This document shows positions 1 to 7,311 of a stretch of 27,819 nt of DNA, one piece after another. Origin of the DNA: Deltaproteobacteria bacterium (lineage in GTDB: Bacteria > Desulfobacterota > Desulfarculia > Adiutricales > Adiutricaceae). The translations under genes and the position numbers were made by a program. Each line of letters opens with the position of its first letter. Positions within the stretch are counted from its first letter, which is position 1. Below the pieces are notes generated by a model that had not been told where the DNA came from, did no database searches, and saw nothing but the letters and a program-made list of their open reading frames with translations. The stretch spans positions 1 through 27,819 of the forward strand of contig JAIRNQ010000112.1 in NCBI GenBank assembly GCA_031257955.1, in the 5' to 3' direction.

Positions 1-216
1 ATGGGGTTGGAGTTTGGGACGGCCGATATGCCCGTAGGCTAATGGGGTTGGAGTTTGGGACGACCGATAGGCCAGCCGGCTAATGGGGTTGGAGTTTGGG
101 ATGACCGATATGCCAGCCGGCTAATGGGGTTGGAGTTTGGGATGACCGATAGGCCAGCCGGCTAATGGGGTTGGAGTTTGGGATGACCGATAGGCCAGCC
201 GGCTAATGGGATTGGG
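1..216. repeat. 41-bp tandem repeat array (5 copies plus a partial sixth)
   Basis: Units begin at 1, 42, 83, 124 and 165, with a truncated sixth at 206. Each begins ATGGGGTTGGAGTTTGGGA and ends in GGCTA; copies differ at only a few bases (for example CGATATG versus CGATAGG). The array may continue to the left of the window. The period of 41 is not a multiple of three, so it is unlikely to be coding. It ends about 12 bp before the start of the AMMECR1-like gene, so it may lie in that gene's promoter or leader. Confidence 0.95.
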
Positions 217-227
217 GTGAGGCAAGT

Positions 228-944
228 ATGGCGGAGGGTTTTGCGGGCCAAGGTTTTGGCGGCCCAGGTGGGCGCGAGTGCCCAGCGCGGCTTTGGGCGC
301 TGGTGGTGGCGGGGATTTTTGTGCTGGGGCTGTTGTTTTGTCTTCCGGCCGGGGCCCAGTTTTTTGAGAAGACCGAGCCCGGCCAGTCGCCGATCCGGCG
401 GTTGTCGGCCCGGGAACTTAATTACCTACTGAAGGTGGCCGAGGAACCGCTGGTCGCCTTGAAGGAGAGCCGGCCGCCCAGGCCGCTTACGGACTCGGCC
501 GGCACCGGGGCGCTTAACCAGACTCTGCCCGCGGTGGTCACCCTCTGGCTGGACGGGCAAATATTGGCCCGGGCCTGGGAGATCCGTCAGCCCCAGCCGT
601 TGGTGGCCGGGGTGGAGGCGCTGTCGGCCAAGGTGTTGGACTCGCCCGATCAAGGCCGGGTCCCGACCATAGAGGAGTGGCCCAGGGTTAAGGTGGGCTT
701 TGCCGTTCTCCACCAGCTGGCCGAAGCGGCCGACGAGAAGGAAGTCGCCAAGGGACAAGCCGTGGTGGTCCTGGAGGGCTTTACCATTGGCTTGGGTTTG
801 CCCAAGGACATGACCGGCCAGTACGAAAGCGCCGATCTCCTTTCCAAGGCCTGCCAAATGGCCGGTCTGAGGCCCAACGCTTGGCTGTTGCCGGACAAGC
901 TAACCATATTCTCGGCCGCGGTGGACGAGATCGTTGGCCAATAA
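228..944 (+). CDS. secreted/anchored AMMECR1-like domain protein lacking the RGCIG motif
   Basis: The product is 238 aa. Residues about 22-43 form a hydrophobic segment ending LPAGA, which reads as a signal peptide or N-terminal anchor, so the domain is probably outside the cytoplasm. The remainder follows the AMMECR1 / AmmeMemoRadiSam protein A pattern: an LSARELNYLLKVA helix, an AVVTLWLDGQI strand, an EEWPRVKVGFAVL strand, then GLGLPKDMTGQYESADLL, KACQMAGLRPNAWL and LTIFSAAV near the C-terminus. In ordinary members a conserved LRGCIG follows the second element; here that position reads ARAWEI, so the usual conserved surface is gone. The ATG has a GAGG about 6 nt upstream. The EndoQ-UvrD gene follows after a repeat-filled 281-bp gap. 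No function can be assigned; the family call rests on pattern recognition only. Confidence 0.68.
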   Translation: MAEGFAGQGFGGPGGRECPARLWALVVAGIFVLGLLFCLPAGAQFFEKTEPGQSPIRRLSARELNYLLKVAEEPLVALKESRPPRPLTDSAGTGALNQTLPAVVTLWLDGQILARAWEIRQPQPLVAGVEALSAKVLDSPDQGRVPTIEEWPRVKVGFAVLHQLAEAADEKEVAKGQAVVVLEGFTIGLGLPKDMTGQYESADLLSKACQMAGLRPNAWLLPDKLTIFSAAVDEIVGQ

Positions 945-1000
945 AGGGTTATTTTAGTGACGCGCCGAAACGTTTTCATGACTGGGCTTTGGCCGTGACC

Positions 1001-1198
1001 GGCGAGAACCGAGGAAGCGGCGATAACCGCGTCAGTGGCGAGAACCGAGGAAGCGGCGATAATCGCGGAAGCGGCGAAAACCGCGGAAGCGGCGAAAACC
1101 GCGGAAGCGGCGATAATCGCGGAAGCGGCGATAATCGCGGAAGCGGCGAGAATCGCGGAAGCGGCGATAACCGCGGCAGTGGTGGCCGCGGCTGGAGC
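1001..1198. repeat. 18-bp tandem repeat array upstream of endoQ-uvrD
   Basis: Ten 18-bp units run from 1001 to 1180 with a degenerate eleventh to 1198; a typical unit is GGCGATAATCGCGGAAGC. Three frames stay open through the array because the period is a multiple of three; one of them would add (GDNRGS)n to the N-terminus of the downstream helicase fusion. A better start with a Shine-Dalgarno sequence lies downstream at 1226, so the array is more likely leader or intergenic DNA. Confidence 0.9.
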
Positions 1199-1208
1199 GG
1201 TGGGTGCC

Positions 1209-1215
1209 AAGGAGG
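1209..1215 (+). promoter_or_regulatory. Shine-Dalgarno AAGGAGG that decides the endoQ-uvrD start
   Basis: AAGGAGG lies 10 nt upstream of GTG 1226. The resulting protein begins directly at the PHP motif (M-DLHIHS), as endonuclease Q proteins do. The longer reading from ATG 881 would overlap the upstream gene by 64 bp and add a repeat-encoded tail. Confidence 0.7.
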
Positions 1216-1225
1216 CGGATCGTTT

Positions 1226-4213
1226 GTGGATCTGCATATCCATTCGAGGTTTTCGAGGGCCACCTCCAAGAGTCTGGACCCGGTGAGCATTACCGAGTGG
1301 GCCAAGATCAAGGGCCTGGATCTGGTGGGCACGGGCGACATGACCCATCCGGGCTGGCTGGCGCGGTTGCGGGAAACGCTGGTTCGGAGCCAGGACGGCT
1401 TCTATCGCCTGAAAGACGGGCCCAAGGGCCCAGGTTTCGTCCCTACCGGGGAAGTGAGCGCCATTTACAAGGACGGGGGCCGGACCCGGAAGATCCATCT
1501 GGTCGTGGTGGCCCCGGATTTGGAAGCCGCCGAAAGGTTTAGTCGCCTGCTGGGGAAGATTGGTAACGTCACCTCCGACGGGCGACCCATATTGGGCCTT
1601 TCGGCCAGAAATATTATGGAAATCGCCTTGACGGCCGACCCGGAGATGGAGATCATCCCGGCCCACGTCTGGACTCCCTGGTTTTCCCTCTTTGGCTCCA
1701 AGAGCGGTTACGACGCCGTGGAGGAGTGCTTCGGGGACCTTAGCGGACACGTTCACGCTTTGGAGACCGGCCTTTCGAGCGATCCGGAGATGAACCGGCT
1801 GATTTCGGCTCTGGACGGCTACGCCCTGGTCTCCTCCTCCGACGCCCACGGACCGGACAAACTGGGCCGGGAGGCCACGGTCATCGAGGGCCCGTTGGAT
1901 TACGCGGCCTTGAAGCGGGCCTTTCTGGGCGAAGCCAATTTGGTCGGGACGGTGGAGTTCTTTCCCGAGGAAGGCAAATACCACCTGGACGGCCACGCCG
2001 ACTGCGGACCGGCCCTGACCCCGGCCGAGACCAAGGCCGTGGGAGGACTGTGCCCGGTTTGCGGAAAACCCCTGACCGTGGGCGTCCTGAGCCGGGTCAT
2101 GGAACTGGCCGACCGGGAAAAGGCCCCCGACGACCGACTCCCCGACTGGCATCTTTTGCCCCTGGTTGAGGTCCTTTCCCAAACCTTGGATATGGGCCCG
2201 ACCAGCCAAGGCGTCATCGCCGCCTACCAAAGGCTGGTGGGCGAGTTCGGGAGCGAATACGGGCTCCTTTTGGGGGCCTCCCTGGAGGACATCAGGGACA
2301 CCGCCGGGCCGGTTCTGGCCCGGGCCGTGGAGAGGATGCGCCTGGGGGAGGTCGAGGCCAGCGGCGGTTACGACGGGAAGTTTGGCCGGGTAATAGTGCT
2401 GGGTAGGTCCGAGCGGTTGGAACTTAGCGGCCAAGGCCTTTTGTTTGGGGCCCCGGCCCCGCCCAAGCGGGGCCGCCGCCGGTTGGGGCCAGGGGAAGCC
2501 GGCGCCCCTATGGGCCAGGGCCAAAACAAGGCGGGAAAGGCCCCCGGCCATTCGACGGTCAAAAGAAGGGCGGCCTCGGGGGGACTCCTGGGCGATCTCA
2601 GCTCCGAGCAGCTCCAGGCGGTGACCTTCGCCGGACCGGCCCTGGCCGTCTCGGCCGGACCCGGGGCCGGCAAAACGTTGGTTTTGGTCAGAAGGGCGGT
2701 GTATTTGGTCCGATCCGGGGCGGCCGCCCCGGAAAAGCTGCTTCTGACTACCTATACCCGCAAGGCCGCCGAGACCCTCTCCCGGCGCTTGGCCGAGAGC
2801 CTGGGCGAAGAGGACTCCCGGAAGGCCACCGTCCGAACCCTCCACGCCTTGGCCCTGTCAATGGCCTCCCGCCTCAAGGAGGGCTACGCCCTGGCCGGCG
2901 ACGATACCTTGGCCGCGATCTCCGCCGAGGCCGGAAAGCTTTGCGGGCTCAGCCCCAGGCGTTTTCAGAACTTCGTGACCCTCCGGAAAAACACCCTCGG
3001 CTGGGCCCATGGCCCAGAACCGGGACTGGCGCCGGAAGCGAAGGGCCATAACCTGGACCCGGGCCAAGGCCAAGGTTCGGCCTCCCTCCCCTGGGAGGGC
3101 CCCGACGGCGGGCTAACCGACCCTGAAAGGGCGGCCCTGCGCCTTTGGGAGGGTCCCGACGGCGGGCTAACCGACCCTGAAAGGGCGGCCCTGCGCCTTT
3201 ACCGACGGGAGTTGGAAAGCCGGGGCCTATGGGACTATGACGATCTAATCCTCGAGGCGGCCAAGTCCCCGGAGTTGCCCCTCGGGGGCGGCTTTGACGC
3301 CGTCTTGGCCGACGAGTTCCAAGATTTTTCTTTGGCCCAATACGCCTTTTTCATGGGGCTGGCCCATAAGGCCTCGCTTACGGTCATAGGCGATCCCGAC
3401 CAGAGCGTTTACGGCTTTCGGGGGGCCCATGGCCAAATCTTCGATCGTCTGGCCCGGGACCGGGTGGATCTGGTCAAGATGGATCTAAGCTTAAACTTTA
3501 GGTCCACCCCGGCCATCTGCCAAGCCAGCGAGGCGGCCCGCCCGCCCGGGGGCGCCAAACGCTCCCCGGCCAGAAGCTCGGACCCCCGCAAACTGGCCCG
3601 GGCCGTCTTGGATAGCCCGGTGGACGAGGCCGACTGGGTGGCGGCCAAGATAGTCGACCACCTGGGGGTGACCGACCTGGGCCCCTCCGGCTCCCAGGCC
3701 GCCGATAAAGACCGCCTGATCGATCTGGGCTTGGCCGAGGTGGCGGTAATCTTTCGCCTCAGGCAAGTGGGCCACGAGGTGGCCCGGGCCCTGGAAAGGG
3801 TCGGCCTCCCTTACCAGATGGCCGGCGAGGAAGAGGAGACGGCCACGGATCTTTTGGATTTTAAAGCGGACAAGGTAAGCCTTTTAACAATGCATGCCTC
3901 CAAAGGCCTTGAGTTTAGGCTAGTTTTTGTATTAGGGCTCGAGGAAGGATTATGCCCTTACGAGTTTGACGGTACCTACGACGAGGCCGAAGAGAGACGG
4001 CTCTTTTACGTGGCCTTGACCAGGGCCAAAGAAATGCTTTACCTGACTCGGTCCTCCCGGAGGTTTTTGTTTGGCCGGGGCCTCTCCGGCCAGCCCTCGC
4101 CCTTCTGGTCGCTGGTACCCCCCGGACTCTGCCGGGATTTCGCGCCGGCCAAGGGCCCTGGGGCCCGCCGCCGGGCCAAGAGCAAAATCCCCCAGGGGAA
4201 CAGACTATTTTAG
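1226..4213 (+). CDS. endonuclease Q-type PHP nuclease fused to a UvrD/PcrA-like SF1A helicase
   Basis: From GTG 1226 the product is 995 aa. Residues 1 to about 410 match the EndoQ/TIGR00375 family: DLHIHSRFSRATSK at the start, GTGDMTHPGWL, GEVSAIYK, SDGRPILGL, PAHVWTPWFSLFGSKSG, LETGLSSDPEMN, SSSDAHGPDKLGREA and EFFPEEGKYHLDGH, then a Cys cluster (C260, C276, C279) that probably binds zinc. EndoQ nicks DNA 5' of deaminated bases. A basic, Gly/Pro-rich linker leads to the helicase: Walker A GPGAGKT (about 478-484), then DEFQD, GDPDQSVYGFRGA, LNFRST, LLTMHASKGLEF and RLFYVALTRAKE, so motifs I-VI are all present. The helicase is about 540 residues, short for UvrD (around 700), with little left of the 1B and 2B subdomains. 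The likely role is unwinding or resection next to an incision at a deaminated base. An in-frame 54-bp duplication lies at 3092-3199. The alternative start is ATG 881. Confidence 0.9.
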   Translation: MDLHIHSRFSRATSKSLDPVSITEWAKIKGLDLVGTGDMTHPGWLARLRETLVRSQDGFYRLKDGPKGPGFVPTGEVSAIYKDGGRTRKIHLVVVAPDLEAAERFSRLLGKIGNVTSDGRPILGLSARNIMEIALTADPEMEIIPAHVWTPWFSLFGSKSGYDAVEECFGDLSGHVHALETGLSSDPEMNRLISALDGYALVSSSDAHGPDKLGREATVIEGPLDYAALKRAFLGEANLVGTVEFFPEEGKYHLDGHADCGPALTPAETKAVGGLCPVCGKPLTVGVLSRVMELADREKAPDDRLPDWHLLPLVEVLSQTLDMGPTSQGVIAAYQRLVGEFGSEYGLLLGASLEDIRDTAGPVLARAVERMRLGEVEASGGYDGKFGRVIVLGRSERLELSGQGLLFGAPAPPKRGRRRLGPGEAGAPMGQGQNKAGKAPGHSTVKRRAASGGLLGDLSSEQLQAVTFAGPALAVSAGPGAGKTLVLVRRAVYLVRSGAAAPEKLLLTTYTRKAAETLSRRLAESLGEEDSRKATVRTLHALALSMASRLKEGYALAGDDTLAAISAEAGKLCGLSPRRFQNFVTLRKNTLGWAHGPEPGLAPEAKGHNLDPGQGQGSASLPWEGPDGGLTDPERAALRLWEGPDGGLTDPERAALRLYRRELESRGLWDYDDLILEAAKSPELPLGGGFDAVLADEFQDFSLAQYAFFMGLAHKASLTVIGDPDQSVYGFRGAHGQIFDRLARDRVDLVKMDLSLNFRSTPAICQASEAARPPGGAKRSPARSSDPRKLARAVLDSPVDEADWVAAKIVDHLGVTDLGPSGSQAADKDRLIDLGLAEVAVIFRLRQVGHEVARALERVGLPYQMAGEEEETATDLLDFKADKVSLLTMHASKGLEFRLVFVLGLEEGLCPYEFDGTYDEAEERRLFYVALTRAKEMLYLTRSSRRFLFGRGLSGQPSPFWSLVPPGLCRDFAPAKGPGARRRAKSKIPQGNRLF
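3092..3199 (+). repeat. in-frame 54-bp tandem duplication inside the helicase domain
   Basis: Copies 3092-3145 and 3146-3199 differ at a single base (GGGCCC versus GGTCCC), a synonymous change. Each encodes the 18 residues WEGPDGGLTDPERAALRL, placed between Walker A and the DEFQD motif, in or near the reduced 1B region. Near identity means the duplication is recent. Confidence 0.97.
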
Positions 4214-4299
4214 CCCACCTTCCGGAAGCCGTCGAAACGAACGGGCGCCCGGCGAGGGACAAGCGAATGACCCAAGAACGCTTGAAAACGGAGGCCCCG

Positions 4300-5694
4300 A
4301 TGCCCCGAAAAATAACCTCTTCAGCCCCGGGCTCGCCCCTGGGGTTGCCCTTGGCCAGGCCAAGGCCATTGGCCTTGGCCAGGCCGTCGGTGATGGCGCT
4401 GACGGTAGCTCTGGCCATGTCGCTGGTATGGCTGGTCGGCTGCTTACCCATCCTGTCGGCCCGGCCCCGGGTCCCTTCGGGCTTTACCGCGCCAACCGAA
4501 AGGTTCCTGATTGGCGGTGTCCCTTTCATCCCCGACGACTCCAGCCACTGTGGTCCCTCTAGCCTGGCCTCGGTCATGACCTTCCAGGGCCGGGAAACCT
4601 CCAAGGGGGATGTGGCCGTCGACGTCCAGAGGACCGACCTGCGGGGGGCCTTGGGTCCGGACATGGTTATCTGGGCCAGGGATAAGGGCATGGACGCCTC
4701 TTTTGCCGCCGCCAAGCCCCAAGAGCTTATCGAGTCCATAAAAAATCGCAAGCCGGCCATTGTCCTCCTGGGCGGCGGCCTGGGGCCCATCCGCAAGGGA
4801 CACTTCGCCGTGGCCCTGGGCTACGCCCCCGAGGGCTTGGTTGTCAACAGCGGCATGGTCCAGCAAGAGATCCTGCCCTGGGCGGATTTTTTCGCCCAGT
4901 GGCGAAAAATGGGTAACTTTACCATTTTCGTTAACGGCCTGGCCCCCGGCGGTCCCCCGCCCGAGGGCCAAGGGCCGCCCCCGGCCCCGGGCGCGGAAAA
5001 ATCCCCCGAGCCGTCCAAGGGCCCCTCCAAGGGCCCAGTCCCCGTCGTTCCCGAAGGGGTTGAGGTGGTCAGCCCGACCAGGGTCAGCCAGATTTTGGAT
5101 CTGCCCGAGGGCATAGACGTGCCCGAGGAAATCGACGAGGCCCGCCCGACCCCGACTTACGTCATCCCGGGCCCGAGGGTCCCGGATTTTTTGACCGGGG
5201 CGGCTTTGCCGGCCTCCGAAACCCGCCAAGCCCCCATCGTCGATCTGACCGATAAGGCCCCGCCCCCGGAAGAAAAGGACATCCAGACCGACTCCGACAA
5301 AGCCGCGGCCCGGGCCGCCCAGGAGGCTGAACGGGGCGAGTCGGCCACGGACGGGACCGGTAAGGGCAATCCCGTCCTAAAGGTGACCTTGGAACCGTTG
5401 CCCCTCCCGGACGGCGGTTCCGGCAAGGGTTTTAGCGAAACGGACGTGGGACTCCCGCTCATGCTTCCGGTGGTGCCCCTGCCCGAGGATCAACCGGTTA
5501 CCGGCACCCTCATCGGCTCGGACTTTAAGGGCCCGGCCACGGTCCCCGGGGCCAAAACGCCCAACGGCCCGCCCCCGCCCCAAGGGGCGGTCGAGGCCCA
5601 AGGGCCGCTCGAGGCCCAAAACGCCGCCTGCCAACCCCCCTGCGAACCGGCCCAGCCGGCCGAGAGCGCCCCGGTTATGGAATGGGAGCGATGA
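4300..5694 (+). CDS. C39-like cysteine peptidase lipoprotein (PA2778-like) with a long Pro-rich tail
   Basis: Numbered from ATG 4267, the protein has a lipobox LVGC with Cys59 after a hydrophobic run, so it should be an outer- or inner-membrane lipoprotein. A papain-like C39 domain follows: VPFIPDDSSHCGPSSLASV (Cys95), a helical region, then KGHFAVALGYAPEG (His179) and VVNSG (Asn194), giving a plausible Cys-His-Asn set. After about residue 215 the protein is a roughly 260-residue Pro/Gly/acidic stretch without a recognisable fold. The start is uncertain: ATG 4300 has GGAGG 5 nt upstream and is used here, ATG 4267 is possible, and ATG 4393 would give a compact 17-residue signal before the Cys. 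The stop overlaps the TPR gene. In the PA2778 family as I recall it, the peptidase and TPRs lie in one chain; here they are split. The substrate is unknown. Confidence 0.75.
   Translation: MPRKITSSAPGSPLGLPLARPRPLALARPSVMALTVALAMSLVWLVGCLPILSARPRVPSGFTAPTERFLIGGVPFIPDDSSHCGPSSLASVMTFQGRETSKGDVAVDVQRTDLRGALGPDMVIWARDKGMDASFAAAKPQELIESIKNRKPAIVLLGGGLGPIRKGHFAVALGYAPEGLVVNSGMVQQEILPWADFFAQWRKMGNFTIFVNGLAPGGPPPEGQGPPPAPGAEKSPEPSKGPSKGPVPVVPEGVEVVSPTRVSQILDLPEGIDVPEEIDEARPTPTYVIPGPRVPDFLTGAALPASETRQAPIVDLTDKAPPPEEKDIQTDSDKAAARAAQEAERGESATDGTGKGNPVLKVTLEPLPLPDGGSGKGFSETDVGLPLMLPVVPLPEDQPVTGTLIGSDFKGPATVPGAKTPNGPPPPQGAVEAQGPLEAQNAACQPPCEPAQPAESAPVMEWER
4358..4380. promoter_or_regulatory. 23-bp perfect-arm palindrome just upstream of an alternative start
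   Basis: GGCCAAGGCCA-T-TGGCCTTGGCC has two 11-nt arms around a single base. It ends 12 nt before ATG 4393, the start that would give a normal-length lipoprotein signal. In mRNA it would form a stable hairpin over the translation start region. It may simply be coding sequence assembled from the GGCC-rich vocabulary of this genome. Confidence 0.45.
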
Positions 5695-6308
5695 GCGTGG
5701 CCGGTTTTTATTTTTTACCCGTCTCCCCTTCCCACCCCGGCCCACCTTCAGTGTCCCGGGCCGGGCCACTTTCCTGGCCCCTGACTCCTGCCCGGCGACC
5801 CAGCCGGGCCGGGTACCTCTCGGTCCTTTGGTTGGCCGGCCTTTTGGGGCTTTTGGCCTCCGGCTGCTCCTGGCTCCCCAAGGTCCACGTGGTCAGCGAT
5901 CCCCTTTCCAAGGAAGAACACCTGAGCTTGGCCATGACCTATGAGAAAGACGGCGAGCTGGACATAGCCGAGCGGGAGTACCGGGCGGCCTTTCCCCTGG
6001 GGGCGGCCTATCTGGGCCTGGGAAACGTCCTTTACCAAAAGGGTGAGGTCGACGACGCCATAACCTTTTACCGCCGGGCTTGGCAGTTCGACAAGATCCC
6101 GGCCGCCGCCAACAACCTGGCCTGGGTCCTCCTCATGGAGGGCGGATCCCTCGAAGAGGCCAAGGAAATGGCCACCCAGGCCGTGAGCCGGGCCGAGAAT
6201 GAAGGTCTGGACCAGGCCGTTATCGATAACTTCAAGGGCACCCTAGGCCAAGTCGAGCAGGCCATCAAGGCCAGCGGGCGAAGGGCCGAGCGGGAAGGGG
6301 ACGGTTAA
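5691..6308 (+). CDS. TPR-repeat lipoprotein
   Basis: The likely start is ATG 5691, which overlaps the TGA of the peptidase gene as ATGA and has GGAG just upstream, a classic translationally coupled arrangement; ATG 5682 is the alternative. The protein is about 205 aa. An N-terminal Pro-rich stretch leads to a hydrophobic run ending LASGC, a lipobox. The rest is TPR-like: LSLAMTYEKDGELDIAEREY, AYLGLGNVLYQKGEVDDAIT and AANNLAWVLLMEGGSLEEA, roughly three repeats. It probably acts as a periplasmic scaffold partner of the adjacent C39-like lipoprotein, in whose family TPRs are often part of the same chain. Confidence 0.85.
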   Translation: MSVAGFYFLPVSPSHPGPPSVSRAGPLSWPLTPARRPSRAGYLSVLWLAGLLGLLASGCSWLPKVHVVSDPLSKEEHLSLAMTYEKDGELDIAEREYRAAFPLGAAYLGLGNVLYQKGEVDDAITFYRRAWQFDKIPAAANNLAWVLLMEGGSLEEAKEMATQAVSRAENEGLDQAVIDNFKGTLGQVEQAIKASGRRAEREGDG

Positions 6309-6318
6309 CCTCCCTCCC

Positions 6319-7083
6319 ATGCCCGCCATTCTAAACGCCAACGCCACTTGGGCCCTTAACCAAGCCCCCGGCACCAAAGACCCCTCGGGCCCTTCCCCAG
6401 ACGGCGCCGCCGGCGTTTCCGCCGACAGCCGACCGGGAGGCCAGATGGGGCACCAACCGGGTGGCCCTTCGGGCAATCCGCGGGGCGGCCGGATAGATTC
6501 CTTGGTCGGCCGGTGGCGTAAGCTGGCCCGGCGGTTGGGCCCGGGTTGGGGCCTGGCCCTGGTATGGCTAATGGGGCTGGCCTTATGGCGCTTCCCGGCG
6601 TTGGCCCCGCCCTTGGCCCCCTTTCTGACCCTCTCCGCCGTGGCCCTGGCCCGGGGCCGCGCTTCATTTGAGGATTTAGTCAAAGCGGCCATGGTCTTTT
6701 GGTTATACTGGACCGTGCTTGGCCTTTATCTTACCCTCTTTGGCTGGGCCAACCCCAAAAACCCCGGCGACTTGGCGGCCAAGCTGGCTTTGGGCCTCCA
6801 CTTGATCCTTCTCTGGACGCCCATGGAGCTTGGCGGCGCCCTCAAAAGATTTTTGGCCCCCTTGGTCGGAAAGGGCCGGGCCGCCTTCGTTTCTCTGGGA
6901 TTGGTGGTCATCCTCAAGGTCCTCCCGGGCCTTATGACCGAAAACCGTAGGCTCCAAGAGACCCTCAAATCAAGGGCCGGGCATCTGTCTTACTTGGCCC
7001 GCCTAATCCTCCTTGGCCGAAATCTTCTAAGGCTCGAGAGCCAAAGGGCCGAAGAACTGGTAAGGGCCCTCATGTCCCGATAA
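6319..7083 (+). CDS. EcfT/CbiQ-like transmembrane protein (energy-coupling factor type)
   Basis: The product is 254 aa. The first 75 or so residues are low-complexity Gly/Pro/Ser and probably not conserved. They are followed by several hydrophobic segments (around ALVWLMGLALW, PFLTLSAVALA, AAMVFWLYWTVLGLYLTLFG and LALGLHLILLW). The C-terminal third, AFVSLGLVVILKVLPGLMTE, then a basic helix with KSRAG, then SQRAEELVRALMSR, has the layout of the coupling helices of T components in ECF vitamin/metal transporters. No ABC ATPase or S component is nearby, so the partner would be encoded elsewhere or the protein has another role. It begins 10 nt after the TPR gene and is surely cotranscribed. Confidence 0.55.
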   Translation: MPAILNANATWALNQAPGTKDPSGPSPDGAAGVSADSRPGGQMGHQPGGPSGNPRGGRIDSLVGRWRKLARRLGPGWGLALVWLMGLALWRFPALAPPLAPFLTLSAVALARGRASFEDLVKAAMVFWLYWTVLGLYLTLFGWANPKNPGDLAAKLALGLHLILLWTPMELGGALKRFLAPLVGKGRAAFVSLGLVVILKVLPGLMTENRRLQETLKSRAGHLSYLARLILLGRNLLRLESQRAEELVRALMSR

Positions 7084-7171
7084 ATCGTCCCTTTTGTCCC
7101 GCACCTTATGGGTCGCGCCAAAAGTATTCACCCATCAAGGGCCCCGGTCCCAAAGCTCCAAAAGCTTACTA

Positions 7172-7200
7172 TTGACGGGCGTCCCGGGCTTGGTTATTAT
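7172..7200 (+). promoter_or_regulatory. sigma70-type promoter for gatB
   Basis: TTGACG (7172-7177), a 17-nt spacer and TATTAT (7195-7200) make a near-consensus promoter. Transcription would start near 7207, about 105 nt before the preferred gatB start. It lies in the 170-bp gap after the EcfT-like gene. Confidence 0.7.
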
Positions 7201-7311
7201 TGTTTGTCGCCAGCGGCGCGATAAAGCGCCCTTCCGCGGCTTTTTTCTTTCATGGCGGACGAGCCATGGGGTGCCAAAGCCCCCGTAGTTTACGACCGTT
7301 TGGGGTTTACC

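Noticed and set aside
881..1225. N-terminal 115-codon extension of the EndoQ-UvrD gene
   Set aside because: It overlaps the upstream gene and then encodes only the 18-bp repeat. A Shine-Dalgarno with a family-like start is present at 1226.
1035..1286. Ala/Glu-rich frame through the 18-bp array
   Set aside because: A by-product of a repeat whose period is a multiple of three; it runs into the EndoQ gene in another frame.
650..2845. 731-codon open frame on the - strand
   Set aside because: It is antisense to the AMMECR1-like and EndoQ-UvrD genes. High GC keeps the opposite strand free of stops, and the peptide is low-complexity with no domain.
3915..4796. 293-codon open frame on the - strand
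   Set aside because: Antisense to the ends of the helicase and C39 genes; basic low-complexity peptide without a domain.
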